Positions 55,191-64,000 of a stretch of DNA of 64,000 bases are shown here, piece after piece. This DNA is from Bactrocera neohumeralis (taxonomy: Eukaryota; Arthropoda; Insecta; Diptera; Tephritidae), in assembly GCF_024586455.1 (NCBI RefSeq), contig NC_065922.1:33104089-33168088 (forward strand), in the 5' to 3' direction. Position numbers and translations under genes: made by a program. Numbering within the stretch: the first letter of the stretch is position 1; each line of letters starts with the position of its first letter. The notes beneath the pieces were generated by a model that was not told where the DNA came from, did no database searches, and was given only the letters and a program-made list of their open reading frames with translations.

Positions 55191-57160
55191 CCTATGAAGA
55201 GTATTTTACTTAAAAACGATGCAACTAAAGTTAACGTGCGTCTTTTTTTGTTACGTATACGCCGTGTCATTTATGTAGTACTAATCATATAGGATAGCTG
55301 TGCTTCAGCCAATCACACATTTCTCCTTTAAAATAAGTTATTTTGCCACTTACGAAGCGCACAACATTATTTATTTGCTGCAATGTCATTTACAAAGTCT
55401 GTGGTCGAAGGTCGCTTGGTAATTGCGCCTAATTAGCGACATTTTACGAAACACATTTTTCCAAAAAAAAACCTAAAAAGCAAACAAAACCAAACTGAGG
55501 CTAGTTTATAATAGTAAGTTACTTAGTGTCTACTTTGCTTGCTGCTAATAAGCAAAAAAGATGCCACACCACAGAGTAAAGTTGGCCATGAGCTCGTTTT
55601 CGGTGTGAACTATCAATGTATGTAAATTGTGTGCTAGTTTTTCCGCTTTGGTTTTAGCGCTTTCCAGGGGCACCGTGAAGCGTTCTCCTCGTCTCCTCGT
55701 ATATAGTTCACAGCCTTTCCGCTTCATTGGCGTTCTCCGGTTGCCTGCTTGTAATTTGATATGCTTTCGGTGGCATTAATTAAAATTTACGCGCTTGCAG
55801 CTCATTGCTGCTACGCCACTGCGTAGGTATATATCCGTGTGTGTGCGTGTGTGGCTCACTGCCATTGCGTATCAGTTAATTATTGGTAACATAAAGTTGT
55901 AAGTAAGCAACTAAGTGCTGTCACATACACGCTCACATACATACGTGGCTTGTGTGGCAGGCAACATTTAATCAGCTTAAATGCAAAATAAACAATTTCG
56001 CTGCCATACATATTCAGCTGGGCGCGTTTATGCTCGAAATGGCTGCTAGACTCACCGACAGCCAGGCAACTATAGCACTCGTTTGTTTTGTGTCCTTTTC
56101 GCTATTATCATTTTAGTTTCAGTTAAGCTGAATTATTTTTGCTCGATGGCGCGCAAAAGTTGGTATTGTGGCATGCCACAAACGCAGTCAGTGCTTTTAC
56201 ACATTTGCTGCTGGTTACATTTTGAGGTTGGTGAAGCAAAATAAAACTTTCGTCTGTATTCCATGGACGCTTTGCCTCTCCTTCGATTTCTTGCTGACCC
56301 AAAACGACGACATTTATCAGTTCATATGAGCAATTTGCCAATGTGACTGGACATTGCTCGGTATGCGTTTCATTGAATTTATTTCAATAACACATTACAT
56401 ACACACACTCACGTTTTCACTTACCCATCCGTAACATATTTTGTGGGCGATTGCTATCTTTCAATCTCATTACTGCCACCCGCTCATCGCAAACACACAA
56501 AAGCTCGTAATCAGCTAATAAAATTGGTGTTTTGCTTACGTCTAAAGACACTCCCCAATTGCTTCTTGGATGGACGTATGGACGAGACGTATCCATATAC
56601 AACAGCGACGATTCTATTAAAATGCTTTTGCCATAATGTTAACCATATTCGTCGTATGATTTTATCAAAGGCACCTTGGAAGGGACCAAATTGCTTTTTA
56701 GTAGCTGGCGGACTGGCTGGTGGTTGGGGTCATTCGAAGGTTCTTGCTTGCAATTTAGTTAAGACATAACAATGAATGGTCCACCGTTTATCGTTACAAG
56801 TATGTTAACCAGGCTATACAAGCCCAAGTAAACATATTAACCTAATACGTATATACATATAATATACATCTGTATATATATTTATAAGTAATATTTTATG
56901 AGATTTATTAACTTAATAGAAAGTTTCATTTAACTATGAATATAATTTTATTGTCTGCGATGTTTTAATTAGATATATAATGGAGGAAGAGTTTATGCAC
57001 ACCATAGTTATTGTTTGAAATATATATCTTTGTTCAGAATCGACATCATTTGATTATTTATAAGCATCTAAAATTTTTTCTTTCCTTTTAACCCTTGTTA
57101 ATTAATTTTTACCAAAAATTCAAATATTTTGATTAATTTTTTAAGCAACCACTTAACTTA
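55191..57160. other. Host-like non-coding stretch
   Basis: No transposon is recognised. 55540-56760 is less AT-rich, with CA/TG-rich words (GTGTGTGTGCGTGTG near 55838) and frames of 60-108 codons on both strands that match nothing I know. 56780-57160 is very AT-rich. Confidence 0.45.
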
Positions 57161-57169
57161 TCTGTTTCT

Positions 57170-57855
57170 AGAAAATTCAGAAATTATTCAAAAATTATTA
57201 AAATTTACCACCCAAATTCGGAGTCAGTGGCGTCAAATTTAAGAGCGCTACACCAAATGTATGGTCGTCATAATCGTCCTGTCAGATAAACAATTGAACG
57301 TCTAGTGGAAAAATTGGAATCCGCAAGCACTGTACAAAATGTTTCCGTGCCAGTGTCTTAAGTCGTTCTTAAGCGGTTGGCATCTCTGTGACGTCGTTGC
57401 GGCGAATTTTGTGAAAAGATTTTGGCCTACACTAACAAGATTAAATTGACCCCCGAACTGAGGCCGCTGGACCACCAAAATCGTCGTATGTTCGTGGATT
57501 GGGCTGAGCAACATCTTTAAAATGATCAGGATTTTCATCGAGAAAATATGCGTCATTGGACAGGCGCAATCCACATGTACTCCATGAGTCACCATTGCAT
57601 CTCGAAAAAATTACGGTTTGGTGCGGTTTAAGGACCAGCGGCGTCATTAGGCCGTTCTTCTTCCGTCATAATCAAGACCGACAATGAAACTGAACATTTT
57701 TGGCCCGAATTGAATGATGTGGACTTGGGCAATATATGTATGGTTCCTACTGGACGGTGCCAAAAGCACACTGGGAATGTCACAATCGACTTATTGAAAA
57801 CCAAGTTTGTTGAGCGTGTTATCTCACGAAATGACCGGGTCAATTGACCGTTTTT
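57170..57855 (+). pseudogene. Tc1-like transposase relic, N-terminal and central part
   Basis: The plus strand reads YHPNSESVASNLRALHQMYG, then TIERLVEKLESASTVQNVSV (helix-turn-helix region). KIKLTPELRPLDHQNRRMFV and DWAEQHL lie near 57440-57520. PHVLHESPLHLEKITVWCGL and SGVIRPFFFRHNQD, one frame over, lie near 57570-57680. LLDG takes the place of QQDG near 57750, followed by GNVTIDLLKTKFVERVISRN and VN, stop, P. It ends at about 57855 exactly where PPRSYDLTPLD should follow. That missing end is the content of the minus-strand relic at 50150-50395. Stops and frameshifts are present, and the DEAHF block is not readable. Confidence 0.85.
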
Positions 57856-59055
57856 TTGCTCGATATATCTCGAGTGGAATGACGGTATCGAATAATTGAA
57901 GTTGAATCAGTCTTGAATATTTCTTTATTCGTTATTCGATTTTTTAAATAAAAAAACATTTATTGTTATATGCTGTCGCTATATTTTTTATAGATAATTA
58001 TATGTTCTTCAAAGTCGTAGGTCAATCTTTTGTTCTATCATCAAATACTATTGAGCGCAGCGCACAAAAATTATCAAGAAAATTGCTTACATAGCTCTTA
58101 GATAATTTTTTACACCTTGGATTACATTTCTCACGCTTTAGTAGAAAGCCCTAACTATTTTTTAAATAGTATATGTTCACCGTATATACTTAGTGTACCT
58201 TGCCTACGGTGAAAGAACTTTTCAAATCCGTCGAGTTGTTCCAGAGCCTAATCAATACAAACAAACAAACATTCAGTTCTTTCCTCTGTATAATATTAGT
58301 ATAGACAAGTTTTCGAAATATCGAAATAATATCTTAACAAAATGTTTGAGCAGTGAAATCATGCTGTTTCGACTGTAAAAATATTTAATTCATAACATGA
58401 ACAATCATCCAATTAAAGAAATTTCTGAGGCTTCAATAATATTTTTTTGATTTTGATTAAGGACCCAAATATTGCTGATGCTCGTAGCTTAGCAAAGTTT
58501 CTTCATAATCTGCCCCTGCTATATTATACTTATGTTTTCTGGTTTTGTTACTGCTGTTCTCTAGAGTATGCTCCAAGATTTATACATTACCAAAAAATTA
58601 CACATCTTTGTACTTAAAAACGTATTTGACTTTTGCTTCAAAATACTTTTTAGTCGTGATCCCTTTTTGTTCCCCATCTTTCTTTTGAGCTTTCTCCGAG
58701 AGCAGGTAATAGATTCAACCAGTACAGTGGACTTATGTAAATGCTGTACAAAGCCAAATTTATGACATTTGGTTCAATGCGTTATCTTGGAAGCAAAACC
58801 TTCTTTTTTCAAATGGAGGTTTTCGTTTATATATGTATGTAGTACTATTGGATATAATAATCGCTGTTGATAGTTTTTCCATTTCTAAGGTTGTTGATTG
58901 AAATTATTCTATGCACATTTTCATGTTGATTTTGATATTTCTATTTTTTTTTTAAAGACGAAGCCTGAATAATTTCTAACACCAAGCTTGACATCCAGGT
59001 GTCCTGAAAATCACGAAGTATAACGTAACATCATAAAATTTCACGATTTAGTATT
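57856..59055. other. Gene-free AT-rich stretch
   Basis: No recognised gene or element. Frames at 58193-58378 and 58568-58765 are short and unlike any known family. Confidence 0.4.
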
Positions 59056-59057
59056 TG

Positions 59058-59345
59058 CAGATCGGCAATTGAAATTTCAAGTAGAAGCTGAGATCGATTG
59101 CGTGTCATTTCGTGACAGTCGACAAAAAATTATTCTACTGGAAAGGAGTGGTCGAAACATAGTGCTGTCGAGTTGGTCGAACTAGACATCTGCTCCATCC
59201 ACCGAGTTCTCCAGATTTTGGCCCGAACGATTTTATTTTGTTTCCAATCTTGAAAAATCATTCGCAAGACAAAATATTTAGTCGACATAAAACAGTTTAT
59301 TCAATATATTTAGTTTGCCGGTCGATTGTTTTTCTGTGCGACGGA
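59058..59345 (+). pseudogene. Mariner transposase C-terminal fragment
   Basis: Near 59190-59260 the plus strand reads LHPPSSPDFGPNDFILFPIL and KNHSQDKIF, matching the HPPYSPDLAPNDFFLFP block with the third catalytic aspartate region kept (PND). The sequence before it, QKLILLERSG-like around 59120, is a degraded RQKLxELGW region. No N-terminus or element ends are visible. Confidence 0.65.
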
Positions 59346-60878
59346 TAACTAGAGCTAAAATTGGCATATATATTTGACATTCAGATAACACCTGATTGTA
59401 TATAGTAAAAAGGTGTTTTAGATATTTAATTTTTACATCATTCTCATTAAGTTATTTAGCTGTTTTCATGGCATTAAAGAGTCAAATTTGCATCATAAAT
59501 GAATTATATTCACTGAATTAGAACAACACTAAATAAGTCAGTCAACTTTTGCTGGAGCTGTTGTCACTTTTGTGTATTTTATACTGCAAAATAGAACATT
59601 TCTAAATTGTTTTATATATGTATAAGCGTATAGCAGTGCATAAATCTTATTTAACAGTTAACATGGATCCAGCAGTTAAGGCGACATATGAATATTTACC
59701 TACTCGTTGACATATGAATGTTAGTTGACGATAAACGACGTTTGTCGCGCACTTCACCTTCACCTTCTCGACAGGCAGTTAGCAAGATGGCAGTGTGTGA
59801 CAGAAACCAAGCGCGCAAAGTGAAAATGCGAAGAACTGAGTGCTCACATTTCACAATTTCACGCCGTCAACCGTTTTGCGGCAAGTGCCAGTGCCACACT
59901 TAGGACCTTCGCCGGCGTTCAAGGACTTGCAACACATACAAACGTAAATTACCGATAGAGTGCAAAGTCCGGGGTGCCAAGTAGTTACCGAGTATCCTTG
60001 CACCTAACCGACTGTCAACGAGTGTGAAGCAACAGCAACTGCATATGTGTGTTTGCGTGGCGACAGTTGTGCGCCGTACGCGCATAATTTTAAAGTGAGT
60101 TATTTAAGCCAACTTGACTTTTAAGTGGGCAATTAAGCATGCAGTATCATTCAGCGCAACAATGTTGCCAACACAATATATGAATGTGTGCATAGGTAGT
60201 ATATGATTGTAGGTTTACCTAAGCACTTGCTTTGCGCGCATTCAGACGTTGCAATTCAGTTAGTCACTGCGTCATTGAGCTCCTGCGAGCGAAAGTGCAA
60301 TGTTTGGTTGAATGGGTGATGATTTTTTGCTTCACTGGAAACACGTGCAAATTCCAACAGTTGCAAGTAACACTCTACAAAAACAATTTATGGACTTATG
60401 CGGCAAAGCGACGGGTAAAAAATGTAGAACAAGACAAAGTTACATATGAAACTTTGCATTTCATTGTCTAGCAGCAGAAAAGCATAGAAAAAATCACGGA
60501 AGGTCAAAAAGGCAAATTTGAAAAGAAATTGTAGAGATCTGTTGCATGAACATCAAAATTGCCGGAAGTTACAAAACCGTTTGGAGTCACTGCAGGTCTC
60601 TTTGCATTGTTGCTACATTGAGGAATATTCGTTCAAGTCAAATGCCCTTGTTTGGTAGTCGAAGGCATTTAGTGTTCAACTGGAGTCTTTATTGGCTCCC
60701 CCTAGTTGGTACCTGTATTAATTTGGTTTCTTCAGAATGAATTGTGCTCAAAATGATCACAGCTGGTATTGACTTAAGCAGTTCATCTATCTCGTAGTTT
60801 CTTCAGTAAAGGGTACAAAATTGATCATTATTCATGCCGCTGTGGAGCTTATTCAATTGTTGGTTATCTCTCGTTGTA
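59346..60878. other. Host-like non-coding stretch
   Basis: No transposon is recognised. 59700-60100 is less AT-rich with two antisense frames of 61 codons; 60232-60471 has a 79-codon plus frame. None has a recognised domain. Confidence 0.4.
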
Positions 60879-60880
60879 TA

Positions 60881-61741
60881 AGGGGTTACATGGGTTTATG
60901 GGTTTCAAAATATCGATTTTTTTCTATTATTAAATTCTACAACACCTCTAGAATATTGTCCCGAATTTCAAGTTGATCTCATTTTTTGGTAAAATTTTCG
61001 CCATTTATTTGTTAAAAAAAAGTAAGTTGTAACGAATCAAAAAAATCATTCGTTCAATAACTTGATAATCTTATTTTGAAAACATGTACACAATTCGAAC
61101 TAAATCGGTTTATAACTTTTTTCCACCGCCTTCAAAAACACACAGACGGGCACTTTTGAGAACGCTCATAATCTTCGAAACTACAAGTATTTTGAAAAAA
61201 TTTTGAACAATATTCTGGAAATTTAATAAGTCAAACAAAACGAAATAATCGATTTTTTGAAATTTTCAAACCCACCTAACCCTTAAACACGTTTTCTCGA
61301 AATTGTGTTTTTGAAGTCGGTAGGCAACAGTTTTCTAGACCTACTCAACCGATCTTCTTGTAATTTTACATAAGTCTTTGAGATACAATTCTCAAAGGAC
61401 GAATGATATTCTTTTCGATTACAACTATTTGAAAAACAAATCCCCAAAATTTTCACTGAATTTTTCATTTTCTGGTAAAAATATCTGCCAAAAATCCAGT
61501 TTTCAGTTTTTTCCCCTCGTTTAAATTATAAGTTCAGGTTTTAAGTAAAACACCTATTTTGTCACTTCATATGATCCTGTAAAAAGTTATCCTGCAAACG
61601 GTTTTTTTTAATTCATAATTTATTTGTTAATAGTGTATGCTTGTTACAATAAAAAATTCTAATAAAATATTTTATTTTTTATATGAGAAAAAAATTGTTG
61701 AAAAAGGGCTGTTTTTTACCCGAGGAAATACATGTAACCTC
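60881..61741. mobile_element. MITE with GGGGTTACATG ends, reversed and longer
   Basis: The left terminus AGGGGTTACATGGGTTTATG starts at 60881. The right terminus ATACATGTAACCTC ends at 61741. Compared with the 44424 element the interior runs in the opposite orientation: TTCGATTACAACTATTTGAA at about 61417 and GAAATATTTTATT-type words near 61670 appear inverted. The length is about 860 bp. The bases outside are ATA on the left and GTCG on the right, so an intact TTAA pair is not preserved. Confidence 0.7.
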
Positions 61742-62058
61742 GTCGAAGTCCGTGGAATGTATTTTCTTCGATAAAGGGAACAAAAATAATCATCAGACTT
61801 AGAAAGATAAGATTTCGTTCTAGAAGAGACTTCTAAGGACTTCTAGGGGCAATTTGCAATTTGGCAAAATATGCCATATTTTAAAAGTTTTCTTCGATAA
61901 AGCCCAAAACGCAAATCAGTTGCCTGAAAAGGTGGTGGCAGTTGTTGAAAATATCGATAACGTAATAGAAATCGTTGAGTCCGACTGTCGTGTAACCATT
62001 ATATTAATTAATAACAATCAAACAGGCAAAAAAACTTGACGTATAGGTGCCACATTAG
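61742..62058. other. Gene-free stretch
   Basis: Only a 61-codon frame (61854-62039) without family resemblance. The word TTCTTCGATAAAG occurs twice (about 61764 and 61890). Confidence 0.4.
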
Positions 62059-62458
62059 TTAAGGTGCGAGCCTGCTTTAGAGGCTTCAAAAAATCTATAT
62101 TTTCAAGAATTTTTTTGGAAAGGAAAGAAATGTCTGATTGAAATGAAACTTTAGGATTTATTCTTATTTACTTGAAGAGTCTTCTCAAAATTTTTTTGTT
62201 ATTATACATTAGATATTCTTCATGTTTGCAGAAATTTACGGAGGCTTCTCGAGTGTGCAATTTCTGTGTGGCGGGAAGATGCAGGTCGCAATTTTCATCT
62301 GAAATAAAAAAACAAACGAAATTTTTAATTTTCAATAGTGTAATTCCTAGGTGAACCAAAAAAATTCAACAAAAAGTGAAAAATTCAACAATTTTTAGCA
62401 GATTGAAAAAAATTCATTTAAAAAAATTTAGTTTAAATCGTTTAAAAACCGGATTAAT

Positions 62459-63757
62459 CAGGGGTGTTGTGAAATCTGATAGTTGTCGGAATCAGAATTG
62501 AAACCGATCAAAAAAAGCAGTAGGTGTCATGAATTCAGATATTATTGGTTTTATATTCGAAACAGAATTTGTATCGGTTTTGGATGTCACGGAAACCAAT
62601 TTTATAGGTTTTGCTGTCAGAAACAAATCAAGAAGATAGCCACACACAGATCTGAAATGTAAGTTAAGAAATCAAGTTATTTTATTGTCACGAATTGATT
62701 TATCTTTATTTCTACAGGAAAAAACATAAGAATTAAACGCAAAATGTCTAATTATTGAGTTTTGAAAAAAATGCGGATATTTAAAAGAAAGGCTGCTTTA
62801 GAGGCTTAAAAAAAATAGATTTTTTGGGTTTTTTTTTGGGAGGGAAAGAAATAATTGATTAAAGCGAAGTTTCTAGGGTTTATAGTTATATATTTAAACA
62901 TCATCCGCAAATTTTTTTTATACGAAACCTTTAAAGGCTTGCCTTTGGGAAGCAATTGCCAGATGCTTTTCGCATATGCATATGCCGGGCAAGATGCAGG
63001 TCGCGATTTCTATCGGAAACAAAAAATTCAAAGAGATTCATAGTTTTTAATAAATTATGTTCAAGTTAAACTAATAAAACTAAAAAAAAAAATTAAAAAT
63101 TCTAAAATTTGAAAAAAAGTGGTTTTTGACTAAAAAAATTTTACTTTAACATACATATGTTCAAACTTAACTTTTCTTAGTTCTTTTAGTTTAAATAGAA
63201 GATAATTTAATGCCAAAGATTTGCCCCAATTCCATACGACGTTTAGTGTTTTTCTGTCCTGCCCGCCAATTAAGAAAACTTAACTGAAAAAAAATCGCGC
63301 GCCAAAGAACTGTATGTATCTGCTAAAATCGTTTCAACAATTTTCTTTTATAACTTGGGGAAATATTCTATTTTATATTTAAATAATTTTTAAAGAGATT
63401 TAAGCAAACAAAAAATTCAATTTTTTGAAGCTTTTAAAGCAGGTTCCCCCTTAAAGAAGATTTACAAAACGTAATAAATGTAATTTAACATCCAAATGCG
63501 TCTTTATTCATTCGATAAATGTTATCTCTTAAAATCTTTCTTTAATTCGGTACTCATTAAAAACTTTAATAGGATTGCTTCCAAATGTATTCATTTGCAG
63601 GTTTTGTCACATTAATAAACAGCTGATTCGAATATCGGTTTTGCGTATGTTCGAAAAGACGAAAATCCCATCAGATTCTGTGGCACCATTGAAAATCAGA
63701 ATTGGTTTGCAATTCTGACAGCTAAGCAATTCTGTCTTGGATTCCACAACACCCCTG
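62459..63757. mobile_element. Middle element with CAGGGGTGTTGTG ends
   Basis: CAGGGGTGTTGTGAAATC at 62459-62476 and its near-exact inverse GATTCCACAACACCCCTG at 63740-63757 form 18-bp terminal repeats with one mismatch. Minus the inner insertion, the element would be about 630 bp, AT-rich and non-coding. A start of CAGGG is common among hAT-type elements, but I could not find a matching 8-bp target duplication (GGATTAAT against AATGTTAA), so the superfamily is a guess. Confidence 0.65.
62785..63450 (+). mobile_element. Inner TTAA MITE (family D), complete copy
   Basis: TTAA at 62781-62784 and at 63451-63454 flank this 666-bp copy. The left end is degraded (AAGAAAGGCTGCTTTAGAGG); the right end, inverted, reads GGGGGAACCTGCTTTAAAAG. 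Interior phrases AAGATGCAGGTCGC and GAGGGAAAGAAAT match the outer copy at 62275 and 62120. It lies inside the CAGGGG-ended element, which lies inside another copy of this same family. Confidence 0.75.
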
Positions 63758-64000
63758 AATGTTAACTTTCTTAAGGTATTTTAGGTTCACCTAGAAGAGA
63801 ATTTAATTCCAAATACAACGTATTTTGATTCGTTTCGATAGGACGTTTACTTTTTTTTCCTATCTTGCCCTCCTATTAAGAAAAATCGTAAAAATGAAAA
63901 ACCGAGAAATCGCCCGTCAAAGCCCGCCTATCGCTCATATATCTGCTAGACGCTCGGTCACTATTTTCCTACTAGCTTTGAAAATATTTAGAATTCCCAT

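Larger units (their letters stand above)
62059..64000 (+). mobile_element. Outer TTAA MITE (family D), interrupted; right end outside window
   Basis: TTAA at 62059-62062 is followed by GGTGCGAGCCTGCTTTAGAG and GCTTCAAAAAA. The element runs to 62458, is broken by the insertion at 62459-63757, and resumes at 63758. There AATTTAATTCC and ATTAAGAAAA words correspond to the right half of the inner copy (AATTTAATGCC at 63205, AATTAAGAAAACTTAA at 63268). It is still open at the window edge. No coding capacity is seen. Confidence 0.7.

Noticed and set aside
1..64000. tRNA genes, rRNA, CRISPR arrays, riboswitches
   Set aside because: I looked for T-arm GGTTCRANNCC words in tRNA context, rRNA words and regularly spaced repeats, and found none convincing. 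A tRNAscan-type search would settle the tRNA question.

Overview
This looks like a window of a large, AT-rich, repeat-laden insect nuclear genome, most likely a higher fly (Diptera) and plausibly a tephritid fruit fly. The evidence is the number of decayed mariner/Tc1 transposase relics, dipteran-type non-LTR retrotransposon relics, and two dispersed non-coding repeats with long GTCTGTC/GTCCGTC tracts and TTCGG...CCGAA hairpins of a type I associate with fly introns and intergenic DNA. The species placement is inference. I recognise no intact host protein-coding exon, tRNA, rRNA or other RNA gene, and no bacterial-type feature. The window reads as intergenic or intronic DNA in which almost all recognisable content is dead mobile DNA.

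Layout. 1-12 kb: quiet sequence, a reverse-strand LINE relic (1.75-3.16 kb), mariner relics at 3.4 and 9.7 kb, TTAA-type MITEs at 7.65 and 8.97 kb with a perfect 31-bp inverted repeat between MITE ends, and a full copy of the hairpin repeat at 10.98-11.51 kb. 12.6-15 kb: pieces of a reverse-strand hairpin repeat flank two LINE pieces lying end to start (RNase H of one, gag-like ORF1 of another). 17-27 kb: mariner relics at 17.2, 21.9 (both terminal repeats present), 25.6 and 26.1 kb, and a LINE RNase H relic at 18.2 kb. 27-31 kb is mostly quiet. 31.4-33.3 kb: a mariner relic beside a rearranged LINE relic. 35.6-40.1 kb: a mariner split by a 389-bp MITE, then two copies of the long hairpin repeat. 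41.5-47.1 kb: mariner and Tc1-like fragments in opposing orientations around a complete TTAA MITE. 48.5-59.4 kb: more MITE, transposase and hairpin-repeat copies separated by quiet DNA. 60.9-64 kb: MITEs, ending in a nest where one MITE sits inside a second type, itself inside a copy of the first.

No gene here appears able to work. Every transposase relic has stops, frameshifts or internal deletions, so any movement of the non-coding elements would have needed enzymes encoded elsewhere. The most informative signals are structural: nested insertions that give relative ages, paired TTAA-flanked MITEs, a possible inversion of about 7.5 kb that may have split one transposase relic, and two apparently different hairpin repeats that share one architecture. 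All family assignments come from reading translations by eye; no database search was possible.
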